The position numbers and the translations under genes are program-made. 64,000 bases of DNA, taken from NCBI RefSeq assembly GCF_937888285.1, contig NZ_CALART010000015.1, forward strand, positions 142,670-206,669, written 5' to 3'. This stretch comes from an uncultured Aquimonas sp. (lineage in GTDB: Bacteria; Pseudomonadota; Gammaproteobacteria; Xanthomonadales; Xanthomonadaceae). This document shows positions 1 through 9,288 of this stretch, piece by piece. The stretch's first letter is position 1. Every line of letters starts with the position of its first letter. Under the pieces are notes generated by a model, which worked only from the letters and a program-made list of their open reading frames with translations, did not search any database and had not been told where the DNA came from.

Positions 1-90
1 GAGTTCGACTGGGAAAGCCACTTCGCCAGCCTGACCGTGTTCGTCGACACGGCCGGGGATTCTTCGTCCACCACCGGGAGTTCTCCATGA
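1..90 (+). CDS. 3' end of an unidentified upstream gene (partial)
   Basis: Frame 1 is open from the window edge and ends in TGA at 88-90, giving about 29 residues rich in Ser, Thr and Gly at the C terminus. The stop overlaps the ATG of the next gene as ATGA, the usual sign of translational coupling, so this is probably the tail of a real gene in the same operon as the DUF4394 protein. Too little is present to identify a family. It could also be a chance open frame. Confidence 0.45.
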   Translation, partial: EFDWESHFASLTVFVDTAGDSSSTTGSSP

Positions 91-2177
91 AACGAACGCT
101 TCTGGCCTGCGCACTCGGGCTGGCCTGCACGGCCACGCCCGCGCTCGCGCAGACCTCCGCCTATGCCCTGCTGCTGCCCGACAACCAGCTCGCCTTCGCT
201 ATTCCCCAGCGCGGCGCCGAACCCACCGCAGCGCGCAGCGTCACTGGCGTCGAGGCCGGCGACCAGCTGGTCGCAATCGACGTTCGCCCGCAGAACGGTC
301 GACTCTATGCCCTGGGCAACAACCCCAAGACCGGCACGGTCCGCCTCTACCTGCTGGATCTGGCCGGGCCGATGCTGCGCGCGACCGCGCTCGGCAGCGC
401 GGCGCAGCTCGCCCGCGCGGATGGGAGTCCGCTGCCGATTCTGGCGGCCGGCTTCGACATCGACTTCAATCCCAGCGTGGATCGCCTGCGCGTGGTCAGC
501 ACGGGCGGGCTCAACTTCCGCATGAATCCGAACACCGGCGCGCTCGTGGACGGTGACTTCGGCACGCCCGGCACGCCGTCGCCGGGCGTCAATCCCGACG
601 GCAACCTCAACGCCGCCGGCAGCGCCGAGGGCGCGATGGGCACGGCCTACAGCAACAGCGTCATCAACACCGCGATCACCACCCAGTACAGCCTGAGCGC
701 CGCCAGCAACACGCTCTACCTGCAGAACCCGCCGAATGCCGGCAGCCTGGTGCAGCCGCTGCCGATCAGCTTCAACGGCAGCCCGCTCGACTTCGGAAGC
801 GCCGGCGGCCTCGACATCGAGCCTTCGGTGTCGGCGGCGGCCAGCAATCAGCCCGCCAGCGGTGCCGCGGTGGCGGCGCTGACCGTCGGCGGCATCGCCG
901 GCCTGTACCGGATCGACCTCGGCAGCGGCGCAGCAACGCGCGAAAGCAGCCTCGGCGGCCTCAGCGTGCTCGGCTTCGCCCTGCTGCCGGATGCGCCCAC
1001 CGCCCTGGTGCTGGCCGACAACGGCGACCAGCTCGGGCGACTGCCGCTGGCCGATCCGTCGGCTGCGCGCTTCGTCAGCATCAGCGGCGTCGCCGCCGGC
1101 GAGCGCCTGGTCGGCTTCGACCTGCGCCCTGCCACCGGTCAGCTGTACGCGCTCGGTATCGACGCCGACACCGACGCGGCGACGCTCTACCTGCTGGATC
1201 CGCAGAGCGGCGCGACCGCCACGGCCACCGCGGTCGGCACGCCCGGGCAGATCGCCTGGGTCGATGGCAGCGGGCAGCGGGTGGACCTGAGCGATCTGCC
1301 CGCCGGCTTCGACTTCAATCCGACCGTCGACCGCATCCGCTTCGTCGACGCCTCCGGCCTCAACGCCCGCATCAATCCGGAAAACGGCGCAGCCGTGGAC
1401 GGTGATGCCGGCAGCGCCGGCATCAATCCCGACGGCATGGTCCAGGCCGAGTTGGGCACCCAGCTGGTCGGCACCGCGTACACCGGCAGCGTGCCGATGG
1501 CGCCCTTCACCACCCAGTACACCCTCGACCAGGGCTTCGGCCGTTTGTCGATCCAGAACCCGCCGAACAACGGGGTGCAGACCGAAGCGCGGCGCGTGCG
1601 CCTGGACGGCGTCGACTTCGATTTCGCCGGCGGCAGCGGCTTCGACATTCCGCCCGGCGTCACCGGTGCTGCAGCGAACGCGGTGGCGGTGGGGCTTGGC
1701 TACTTCACTGCCAACGACACCCAAGGCGTTCCCAGCCTATACGCCCTGCGCCTGGACGATGCCAGCGCCGAGCGTGTCGGTGCAGTCGCCAATGCGCCGG
1801 CCGCGGGTCTGTCGGGCCTGGTCGTGGCCGACGCCGCGCGCGAGCTGGACGTGGTCGCGCGGACGGTGACCGCGCCGCGCGGCGGCAGCGCCCGCATCGA
1901 GGTCGTGCTGCTGTCGGGCAGCAGCGGCGTCGCCCATCTGCGCACGCGCGACGGCGATGCCCTGGCCGGGAGCGACTACAGCGCGCGTGCGGGCAGCGTG
2001 TTCGTCAGCGGCGGCAGCGCGCGCGCCAGCTTCGACATCGCCATCAGCGCCGAAGCCCAGCCCGGGCGTCTCTTCGAGGTGCTGGTCGAACAGCCCGGCT
2101 TCGACCCGATCATCGTCAGCGTGCGCATCGTCGCCGATGGCGACGCCCTGTTCGCCGACGGCTTTGAATCCCCGTGA
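87..2177 (+). CDS. Secreted protein with two DUF4394 domains, a Calx-beta-like domain and a DGFE tail
   Basis: 696 residues. Residues 1-21 form a signal peptide (KRT, hydrophobic stretch, cleavage after ALA), so the product is exported. Two related halves follow, about residues 25-285 and 300-560. Each carries DUF4394 hallmarks: GFD(I)DFNP.VDR(L/I)R, a Asn-Pro-Asp-Gly motif, a TTQY(S/T)L segment and a Q-N-P-P-N strand. This indicates an internal duplication, probably forming a propeller-like fold. About residues 585-675 resemble a Calx-beta repeat (AGSDY.A..G.V motif). The chain ends LFADGFESP, a tail shared with the protein at 15844-16611. No enzymatic residues are recognised and the function of DUF4394 is not established. 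It is followed at once by a DUF4331 gene and then a TonB receptor. Confidence 0.85.
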   Translation: MKRTLLACALGLACTATPALAQTSAYALLLPDNQLAFAIPQRGAEPTAARSVTGVEAGDQLVAIDVRPQNGRLYALGNNPKTGTVRLYLLDLAGPMLRATALGSAAQLARADGSPLPILAAGFDIDFNPSVDRLRVVSTGGLNFRMNPNTGALVDGDFGTPGTPSPGVNPDGNLNAAGSAEGAMGTAYSNSVINTAITTQYSLSAASNTLYLQNPPNAGSLVQPLPISFNGSPLDFGSAGGLDIEPSVSAAASNQPASGAAVAALTVGGIAGLYRIDLGSGAATRESSLGGLSVLGFALLPDAPTALVLADNGDQLGRLPLADPSAARFVSISGVAAGERLVGFDLRPATGQLYALGIDADTDAATLYLLDPQSGATATATAVGTPGQIAWVDGSGQRVDLSDLPAGFDFNPTVDRIRFVDASGLNARINPENGAAVDGDAGSAGINPDGMVQAELGTQLVGTAYTGSVPMAPFTTQYTLDQGFGRLSIQNPPNNGVQTEARRVRLDGVDFDFAGGSGFDIPPGVTGAAANAVAVGLGYFTANDTQGVPSLYALRLDDASAERVGAVANAPAAGLSGLVVADAARELDVVARTVTAPRGGSARIEVVLLSGSSGVAHLRTRDGDALAGSDYSARAGSVFVSGGSARASFDIAISAEAQPGRLFEVLVEQPGFDPIIVSVRIVADGDALFADGFESP

Positions 2178-2206
2178 ATCCCTTCATTCCTTCCGGAGCC
2201 CACCCC

Positions 2207-3688
2207 ATGAAAGTCCTGATGCTTGCCGCCGCCACCGCGATCGGCCTCTGCTGCGCCGCGACCAGCTTCGCCTCCAGCCACCGCGAAGCGCCCTTCATCA
2301 CCGAACACCCCAAGGTCGACGGCGCCGATTTCTACCTGTTCCGCAGCTACGAGCCGGGACGCGCCGACTACATCACCCTCATCGCCAACTACGTTCCCCT
2401 GCAGGACAGCTACGGCGGCCCCAACTACTTCAGCCTGGATCCCGAGGCCCTCTATGAAATCCACGTCGACAACGACGGCGACGCCATCGAGGACATCAGC
2501 TTCCAGTTCCGGTTCAACAACCAGTACCAGAACGCCGCGCTGAACATCGGCGGGCAGACGGTGCCGGTCCCCCTGCTGGCGCTGGGCACGATCACCGGCA
2601 CCACGCCCGATGCCGGCGACGGCCTCAAGAACCTGGTCGAGACCTACACCGTTGGCGTGGTGCGCGGCCCCCGTCGCGGCAGCGCGCCGCAGCTCGCGAC
2701 CAACCCCGCCGACGGCAACAGCACGGTGTTCCGCAAGCCGCTCGACAACATCGGCGAGAAGACCTTCAGCGACTACGCCGGCTATGCCGACAGCCACATC
2801 TTCCCGATCGCGGTGCCGGGCTGCGCGCAGCCCGGGCGGGTCTTCGTCGGTCAGCGTCGCGAAGGCTTCCGGGTCGCACTGGGTGAGGTGTTCGATCTGG
2901 TCAATCTGAATCCCCTGGCAGCCAGCAACGGCAACCAGGGGCTGGACGACACCGGCGACAAGAACATCACCAGCCTGGCCCTGGAGCTGCCGATCAGCTG
3001 CCTGGTCGACGGCGATCCGGTGATCGGCGCCTGGACCACGGCCAGCCTGCGGCGCGCGCGTACGCTGAATGCAGCGCCCGGCGGCACATCCGCCGTGCCC
3101 AATTCCGCCGGCAGCGCGGCGGCGGTCGAGGGCGGCGCCTTCGTGCAGGTCTCACGCCTGGGAACGCCGCTGGTCAACGAAGTGGTGATCGGCCTTGGCG
3201 ACAAGGATCGCTTCAATGCCTCGGAGCCGCGCAATGACGGTCAGTTCGTCGTGTATGTCACGAACCCGACCCTCCCCGCCCTGCTGGAAGTGATCTTCGG
3301 CGGCGCAGGCGTGCAGGCGCCGACCCTGTTCCCGCGCACTGACCTGGTGGCCGCGGCCTTGACCGGCGTTGCCGGGCTGAACCAGCCGGCCAGCGTCACG
3401 CCTTCGGAGATGCTTCGCCTGAACACCGGCACGCCGGTTGTCGGCGCCGCGACGCAGAACCGCTTTGGCGTCATCGGCGGCGACACCTCGGGCTTTCCCA
3501 ACGGCCGTCGTCCGGGCGACGACGTGGTCGACATCCTGCTGCGGGTGATGCTGGGCGTGCTGCTGGATCCGGCCGATGCACCCTCGGGCCAGCTGCCGGT
3601 GGTCGACGGCGTCGAGGTCAATGCGGGCCAGTTCAGCGAAGCCTTCCCCTATCTGGTGACGCCGCTGCCGGGCGCACGCCTGCCCTGA
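2207..3688 (+). CDS. Secreted DUF4331 family protein
   Basis: The best start is the ATG at 2207, preceded by a CCGGAG ribosome-binding site; an upstream GTG at 2174 overlaps the preceding stop but would precede the signal peptide awkwardly. From 2207 the product is 493 residues with a clear signal peptide ending ATSFA. The mature protein begins SSHREAP, the standard opening of DUF4331 proteins, followed by the family's DGADFYLFRSYEPGR and VDNDGDAIEDISFQFRF segments. DUF4331 proteins are exported; no biochemical activity is established to my knowledge. The gene sits 29 bases after the DUF4394 gene and a strong terminator follows at 3702, so the two are probably one transcription unit. Confidence 0.88.
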   Translation: MKVLMLAAATAIGLCCAATSFASSHREAPFITEHPKVDGADFYLFRSYEPGRADYITLIANYVPLQDSYGGPNYFSLDPEALYEIHVDNDGDAIEDISFQFRFNNQYQNAALNIGGQTVPVPLLALGTITGTTPDAGDGLKNLVETYTVGVVRGPRRGSAPQLATNPADGNSTVFRKPLDNIGEKTFSDYAGYADSHIFPIAVPGCAQPGRVFVGQRREGFRVALGEVFDLVNLNPLAASNGNQGLDDTGDKNITSLALELPISCLVDGDPVIGAWTTASLRRARTLNAAPGGTSAVPNSAGSAAAVEGGAFVQVSRLGTPLVNEVVIGLGDKDRFNASEPRNDGQFVVYVTNPTLPALLEVIFGGAGVQAPTLFPRTDLVAAALTGVAGLNQPASVTPSEMLRLNTGTPVVGAATQNRFGVIGGDTSGFPNGRRPGDDVVDILLRVMLGVLLDPADAPSGQLPVVDGVEVNAGQFSEAFPYLVTPLPGARLP

Positions 3689-3701
3689 GCCCGCGTCCCG
3701 G

Positions 3702-3729
3702 GCGCGGGTGCCCTGGGCGCCCGCGCTTT
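3702..3729 (+). terminator. Rho-independent terminator after the DUF4331 gene
   Basis: An 11-bp GC-rich stem (GCGCGGGTGCC / GGCGCCCGCGC, one G-T pair) with a CTG loop is followed by TTT. It lies 13 bases after the DUF4331 stop and separates that gene from the TonB receptor, which therefore probably has its own promoter in 3730-3859. Confidence 0.6.
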
Positions 3730-3859
3730 CCCCGCGCGAGGGTCGCCGGAGTACGAGTCGTCCCCCCAAAGACCGCACTGCGGCGGCTCTCCGCCTTCTG
3801 ATGGCCCCCAGGGGCAGGCTCGGTTCGACGCGCCTGCCCCTCGCTTCCGGGAATGACCC

Positions 3860-5872
3860 ATGACTCTGCTGCTGGCAGCGCTCCTGAGCGCGTCCGCTGA
3901 TACCTCCCAGCTGGATCGCATTGAGGTGGTCGGACGCCGTCTTGACGGACTGGGCCGCGATTTCAGCGCGTCCGAAGGCCGGGTCGAGGGCGATGAGATC
4001 CAGGCGCGCCCGCTGCTGCGGACGGGCGACGTGCTGGAGTTCGTGCCCGGACTGGTCGCCACCCAGCACTCGGGCAGCGGCAAGGCCAACCAGTTCTTCC
4101 TGCGCGGCTTCAATCTGGACCACGGCACCGACTTCGCGACCTTCGTCGACGGCATGCCGGTCAATCTGCGCAGCCACGGTCACGGCCAGGGCTACACCGA
4201 TCTCGGCTTCCTGATCCCCGAGCTGGTCGACTCGCTGCGCTATCGCAAAGGGCCGTACGCCGCGGAAGTGGGTGACTTCAGTTCGGCCGGCGGCGCCGAG
4301 CTCAGCCTGCTGCGACGGGCGCCCGGAACGCGGGTCCAGCTGGCAGCAGGCGAGTACGGCTACCGCCGCGCCTTGCTGCTGGATGGCGCGAAGATCGCCG
4401 GGCTCGACTCGGTCTTCGGCTTCGAGGCCCAGACCCACGAGGGCCCCTGGCGCGCGCTGGAGGAAGACGTGGCGAAGCGCAATGCGGTCTGGCGCCTCGT
4501 GGAGGGCGAGCCGGGCGCCGGCTCAAGCTTCAGCCTGATGCACTATCGCAACCGCTGGAACAGCGCCGATCAGATCCCGCTCCGCGCCGTCGAATCCGGG
4601 CGCATCGACCGCTTCGGCTCGATCGATCCCAGCCTCGGCGGACGCAGCGAGCGCAGCAGCCTGTCCGGCACGCATGAGCGTCCGCTGCTCGGCGGCCAGC
4701 TGCAGGCGTCGGCCTATCTGATCGACTACGAGTTCGAGCTGTTCTCCAACTTCACCTATTTCCTCGAATCGCCGGTGGACGGCGACCAGCTCCAGCAGTT
4801 CGATGAGCGTCGCGTCAGCGGCGGCAGCCTGCAGCAGCACTGGCTGCTGGGCAGGCACCGCCTGCAGGCCGGCGTCGACCTGCGCCGCGACGACATCGCC
4901 GCGGTCGGGCTGCGGCGCAGCCAGAATCGGCAGCCGCTCGAGGCGATCCGCACCGACGCCGTCGACCAGCGCAGCACCGGTGTGCATCTGCTGCTGGAGA
5001 GCGCCCTGAGCCCGCGCCTGCGCAGCCAGCTGGCGCTGCGCCACGACTGGCACCGCTTCGAGGTGGGCGCCGATCGCGCCGACAACAGTGGCCGCCGGCG
5101 CGCCAGCGCCAGCGCCCCCAAGGCCAGCCTCGCCTGGCGTGCGAGCGAGGCCATCGAGTTGTACGCCAGCCATGGCCGCGGCCTGCACTCGAACGATGCC
5201 CGCGGCACCACCCTGCGCGTGGATCCACTCAGCGGCGCGCCGGCGGAACCGGCCGATCCGCTGGTGCGCTCGCGCGGCAGCGAACTCGGCCTGCGCTATC
5301 AGCCCGGCCCGGACTGGTCGCTGGCAGCCGCCGCCTGGCAGCTCGATCTCGACTCCGAACTCCTGTTCGTCGGTGACGCCGGCGGCACCGAGGCCAGCGG
5401 CGCCAGCCGTCGTCACGGCCTGGAGCTGGGGCTGTACTGGAGCGGCAGTCGCCAGTGGTCCGGCGACCTTGAGCTGGCCTTGACCAATCCGCGTTTTCGT
5501 GAGTCCGACCCCGCAGGGCGCGAGATCCCCGGCGCCCTGCCCTTCGTCGCCAGCCTGGCGCTGCGCTGGGAAGGTCCGGCCCAGTGGTATGCGCAGGCGC
5601 GGCTGCGCCATTTCGACCGCTACCCGCTGATCGAGGACGGCAGCGTTCAAGCGGCCTCCAGCCAGCTGGCCCATCTGCGTATCGGCAAACGCTGGCAACG
5701 GGTCGAGCTGGGGCTGGAGGTGTTGAACCTGTTCGACTCCGACGATTTCGACATCGAGTACCTGTATGCCTCGCGCCTGCCCGGCGAAGCGTTCGAGGGC
5801 GTTGTCGATCGCCACGTCCACCCGTTCGAGCCGCGCAGCCTGCGGATCAGCCTGGAGTACCGCTTCGACTGA
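3860..5872 (+). CDS. TonB-dependent outer-membrane receptor
   Basis: 670 residues. A short leader is followed by a plug domain at about 20-135 (IEVVGRR near the TonB box region, then VLEFVPGLVATQHSG, FLRGFNLDHGTDFATFVDGMP, and YRKGPYAAEVGDFSSAGG). The rest is a 22-strand barrel ending in the aromatic-terminal strand SLEYRFD expected for outer-membrane insertion. Such receptors import substrates across the outer membrane using TonB energy. The plug contains a His-rich loop, LRSHGHGQGY. No substrate can be assigned from sequence. The gene follows the two secreted DUF proteins and precedes a beta-lactamase, so a role together with the DUF4394/DUF4331 pair is an inference from position only. Confidence 0.88.
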   Translation: MTLLLAALLSASADTSQLDRIEVVGRRLDGLGRDFSASEGRVEGDEIQARPLLRTGDVLEFVPGLVATQHSGSGKANQFFLRGFNLDHGTDFATFVDGMPVNLRSHGHGQGYTDLGFLIPELVDSLRYRKGPYAAEVGDFSSAGGAELSLLRRAPGTRVQLAAGEYGYRRALLLDGAKIAGLDSVFGFEAQTHEGPWRALEEDVAKRNAVWRLVEGEPGAGSSFSLMHYRNRWNSADQIPLRAVESGRIDRFGSIDPSLGGRSERSSLSGTHERPLLGGQLQASAYLIDYEFELFSNFTYFLESPVDGDQLQQFDERRVSGGSLQQHWLLGRHRLQAGVDLRRDDIAAVGLRRSQNRQPLEAIRTDAVDQRSTGVHLLLESALSPRLRSQLALRHDWHRFEVGADRADNSGRRRASASAPKASLAWRASEAIELYASHGRGLHSNDARGTTLRVDPLSGAPAEPADPLVRSRGSELGLRYQPGPDWSLAAAAWQLDLDSELLFVGDAGGTEASGASRRHGLELGLYWSGSRQWSGDLELALTNPRFRESDPAGREIPGALPFVASLALRWEGPAQWYAQARLRHFDRYPLIEDGSVQAASSQLAHLRIGKRWQRVELGLEVLNLFDSDDFDIEYLYASRLPGEAFEGVVDRHVHPFEPRSLRISLEYRFD

Positions 5873-5955
5873 TGCGTCGACTACTGCCCGGCGCTGCCCG
5901 CGAATCGCCATCTCGACCCCGCAGTCTCTGGCACACCTTGGAACTGGAGTGCCAC

Positions 5956-6882
5956 ATGTCGCGCCTGGGAATCCGTCGTCGCCTGGTCGGCGCACTTGCT
6001 GCCGGCTGTGCCCTGCCCCTGCTGCCCGCCGTTGCGACACCGAGCGTGCGGCGCCTGTCCACGGTCGAAGCGCAGTCCCGCCTCGCCGCACTGGAGGCCA
6101 AGGCCGGTGGACGTCTTGGCGTGTTCGTGCTGGATACCGGCAGCGGCCTTGGCCTCGCCCACCGCGGCGGCGAACGCTTCGGCCTGTGCTCGACCTTCAA
6201 GCTGCCGCTGGCCGCGGTGATCCTGCGCGAACATGCGGCCGGGCGGCTGGATGGGCATGCGCCGATCGCGCTCGCTTCCACGCCGACGGTCCCGCATGCG
6301 CCCGCCGTCGAGGCCGCGCGCGCAGCGGGCCGCACGCACCTGAGCGCGCTGGAGCTGGCCCGGGCCACCCAGACCACCAGCGACAACGTCGCCGCCAACC
6401 TGCTGCTCGATCTCCTTGGCGGACCGGCGCGGTTTACCGCCCTGCTGCGCGGGCTGGGCGATGAGGTGACGCGCCTTGATCGCTACGAGACCGAGATGAA
6501 CCGCGTCGGCCCCGACGAGCTGCGCGACACCAGTACCCCGCAGGCGATGGCACGGTTGACCGCACGTCTGTTCGGTCCCGGCCTGCTGGACGCCAGCAGC
6601 CAGCGCGTGCTGGCGCACTGGATGGTGGAGACCCGCACCGGTCTGCAGCGTCTGCGCGCCGGGCTGCCCGCCGACTGGCGGGCCGGCGACAAGACCGGCA
6701 CCGCACTCATCCCCGGACTGTCCAATCGCCACAATGACGTCGCCGTGACCTGGCCACCGCAACGCCCGCCGGTCGTCATCGCCGGCTACTACGAGGCGGA
6801 CGGGCACTATCCGGTGATGCGGGCCGAGGATGACGCGGTACTGGCCGAAGTCGGCGGCCTGGTCCGCGCCTGGCTGGGCTGA
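5956..6882 (+). CDS. Class A serine beta-lactamase
   Basis: The ATG at 5956 has a GGAG site 6 bases upstream and gives 308 residues; the frame is open further upstream, but that part overlaps the receptor gene and lacks homology. All class A catalytic elements are present: S79-T-F-K82 (the S70xxK motif), S142-D-N144, the omega-loop E178xxxN182 (E166/N170) and K246-T-G248. The leader has an RRRL motif before a hydrophobic stretch, resembling the Tat leader of the Stenotrophomonas L2 enzyme, so export of the folded enzyme to the periplasm is likely. It hydrolyses beta-lactams; the spectrum cannot be read reliably. No AmpR-type regulator lies next to it, and the start is 83 bases from the receptor gene end. 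Confidence 0.92.
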   Translation: MSRLGIRRRLVGALAAGCALPLLPAVATPSVRRLSTVEAQSRLAALEAKAGGRLGVFVLDTGSGLGLAHRGGERFGLCSTFKLPLAAVILREHAAGRLDGHAPIALASTPTVPHAPAVEAARAAGRTHLSALELARATQTTSDNVAANLLLDLLGGPARFTALLRGLGDEVTRLDRYETEMNRVGPDELRDTSTPQAMARLTARLFGPGLLDASSQRVLAHWMVETRTGLQRLRAGLPADWRAGDKTGTALIPGLSNRHNDVAVTWPPQRPPVVIAGYYEADGHYPVMRAEDDAVLAEVGGLVRAWLG

Positions 6883-7119
6883 TCCACCGCTGGCGACTTA
6901 AGCCCAGGCCTCGCCCCGGGCTCGCGCCCGGATGCGGGGTGATTCCGGGTCGGAATCGGCGCCGGGGCAGGCTGCGGGGGAGACAGGCGGGGCCGCGAGG
7001 AGGCATGCTCCGCGCATCGCGTGGCAGGATGCCCCGCGCAGCGAAGCAGGCGCGTGGAAAACCCCCTTGGACAATCCGAAACCGCCCCGCCAGGCAGCCT
7101 GCCTGCGGCGGGCAGCGTG

Positions 7120-9138
7120 ATGCGCGCGTCGGAACTGGCGGGCGTCGACCTGCGCTCACCGGACGCAGGGGACGCGTTTGCCGTGCTCGCCCATCTGCAG
7201 TCGGCCGCCTGGGTCTTCGACATCGACCGCGCCCGCATCCACTGGGCGAACCCGGCCGCACTGGAGCTGTGGCGGGCCAGGGACATCGACAGCCTGCGCG
7301 CGCGCGATCTCGGCCAGGGCATGTCGCGGTCGGTCGCTGAGCGGCTCGCCCAGTACCAGCAGGACTTCCTGGCGCGCGACGCCCGTTTCCACGAACAGTG
7401 GACGCTCTATCCAGCCGGCCAGCCGGTGACGGTGAACGTGCGCTTCCGTGGACTCGCAATTGATGGCGGCCGCATGGCCATGCTGTGCGAGGCCTCGCGC
7501 GGCGAAGCGGCGGCGCCGGATTCTCTGCGCTCGGTCGACGCCCTGCTGCACACCGCGGTCATGGTCACCCTGTACGACGAGCGCGGCCAAGCCCTGTACC
7601 GCAATCCCAGCGCACGGCGGACGGTCCGCTCGGTCGATGAGACCCTGCGCGAGCGCCTGCGCGACGAGCTGCGGTTCCAGCGCCTGCGCGAGGCGCTTCG
7701 CGCCACCGGCGAGGCCAGCCTGACCCTGCCGGTCGAAACCGCCCACGGCCGCCGCTGGCACGAGCTGTCGGCCCGCGCCTGCCGCGATCCGGCCACGGGC
7801 GCCAGCGCCTGGCTGGTCAGCGAGGTCGACGTCACCCAACTCAAGGACAGCGAGGCACAGGCGAGCTACCTGGCCCAGCACGATGCCACCACCGGCCTGC
7901 CCAACCGAAGCTATGCGCGCCAGCATTTCGCGGGCAGACAGGACGCGGGCTCGCCCGCAGCCCTGCTGCTGGTCGACCTCGACGAGTTCAAGGCCATCAA
8001 CGACAGCCTCGGGCACGCTGCCGGCGATGAACTGCTGGCCGAGGTGGCGCGGCGCCTGCGCAGTGCTGTGCGCCGACAGGATCTGGTCACGCGCTTCGGC
8101 GCGGATGTGTTCCTGCTAATACTGGACGGCCACAGCGGCGAAGCCGAACTCGCGGCGGCCGAATCGGCCATCCGCGCGGCGCTCGACGCCCCGGTGCGCC
8201 TGCAGGGACGCAGCCTGCGCGTCACCGCGTCGATGGGCGCAGGCCTGCATCCCCGCGACGGCGAGGACTTCGACACCCTGCTGCGCAGCACCGACCTGGC
8301 TCTGCAGGCGGCCAAGCAGGCCGGCCGCAACACGCTGGCGCGCTACAACGCAGCGATGGGCGCCGAACTGCGCTCGCGCACCGAACTCGAACAGGCCCTG
8401 CGCGCCGCGATCGCGCAGTCGGACTTCGAAGTCCACTACCAGCCGATCCTGAGCGTCTCGGACCAGCGCATCGTCGGCGCCGAGGCGCTGGTGCGCTGGC
8501 GCCACCCGCAGCGCGGCCTGGTCGGCCCCGACGCCTTCATCCCGGCCTGCGAACGCCTGGGGCTGATCCGCGCCCTCGACCGCATCGTCCTGCTGCAGGC
8601 CGCGCGCCAGCAGGCGGAGTGGGCGCGCGCCGGGCATGCGCTGACCGTGTCGGTGAACATGTCGGCCCAGGAGTTTTCCGAACCTGACGTCATCGCCGAC
8701 CTCGCACGGGTGCTGGCGGAAACCGGCTGCGATCCGGCTGGCCTGCAGATCGAGATCACCGAGTCGGCCCTGCTGGGCAGCGACGAGCGCCCGCTGGAAA
8801 CCCTGCGCGCGATGGCCCGACTCGGGCTGGCGGTGGCGCTCGACGACTTCGGCACCGGCTATTCCAATCTGGCCACCCTGCGGCGCTACCCGATCCAGAC
8901 GCTCAAGATCGACCGCAGCTTCATCCGCGAGCTGCCCGGCAACAGCGCGCTCACCGACCTGATCGTGCAGCTGTGCCGGCTGATGGAGCTGCGCGCGGTC
9001 GCCGAAGGCGTGGAGACGCCGGAACAGCTGGAGTGGCTGCGCAGCCGCGGCATCGAAGCCTTCCAGGGATTCCTGTACGCACCGGCGCTGGATGCCGCCG
9101 AGTTCGGCCGACGTCTGCAGGCCGGTCACACCGGCTGA
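7120..9138 (+). CDS. PAS-GGDEF-EAL protein, probable cyclic-di-GMP phosphodiesterase
   Basis: The ATG at 7120 gives 672 residues. Two PAS-like sensory segments occupy about 20-230. A GGDEF domain follows (about 245-405) whose signature is degenerate: G327-A-D-V-F331 replaces GG(D/E)EF, so it is unlikely to synthesise cyclic-di-GMP and may only bind GTP. The EAL domain (about 420-670) looks competent: E455-A-L, ITES, DDFGTGYSNL near residue 577, KIDRSF and an AEGVET-QGF...P ending. It should hydrolyse cyclic-di-GMP in the cytoplasm; no membrane segment is seen. A GTG at 7021 in the same frame would add 33 residues of low-complexity sequence and is less likely. Confidence 0.85.
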   Translation: MRASELAGVDLRSPDAGDAFAVLAHLQSAAWVFDIDRARIHWANPAALELWRARDIDSLRARDLGQGMSRSVAERLAQYQQDFLARDARFHEQWTLYPAGQPVTVNVRFRGLAIDGGRMAMLCEASRGEAAAPDSLRSVDALLHTAVMVTLYDERGQALYRNPSARRTVRSVDETLRERLRDELRFQRLREALRATGEASLTLPVETAHGRRWHELSARACRDPATGASAWLVSEVDVTQLKDSEAQASYLAQHDATTGLPNRSYARQHFAGRQDAGSPAALLLVDLDEFKAINDSLGHAAGDELLAEVARRLRSAVRRQDLVTRFGADVFLLILDGHSGEAELAAAESAIRAALDAPVRLQGRSLRVTASMGAGLHPRDGEDFDTLLRSTDLALQAAKQAGRNTLARYNAAMGAELRSRTELEQALRAAIAQSDFEVHYQPILSVSDQRIVGAEALVRWRHPQRGLVGPDAFIPACERLGLIRALDRIVLLQAARQQAEWARAGHALTVSVNMSAQEFSEPDVIADLARVLAETGCDPAGLQIEITESALLGSDERPLETLRAMARLGLAVALDDFGTGYSNLATLRRYPIQTLKIDRSFIRELPGNSALTDLIVQLCRLMELRAVAEGVETPEQLEWLRSRGIEAFQGFLYAPALDAAEFGRRLQAGHTG

Positions 9139-9288
9139 CTTCGGCTCCGCCAGGGCTGCGTGCCGGCATTTGCCCCTGTGGAGATCGCATGCTTCGATGC
9201 GTTCGGCCCGTGGACGCAGCCGTCGACGCCGCATGCGGTCACGGAATGCGGGCGGCCGTGGCCGCTCGCCTGATCCGCACGTGCTGGC

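Noticed and set aside
3730..3859. Possible cobalamin or other riboswitch before the TonB receptor
   Set aside because: No cobalamin box or other consensus core could be found in the leader.
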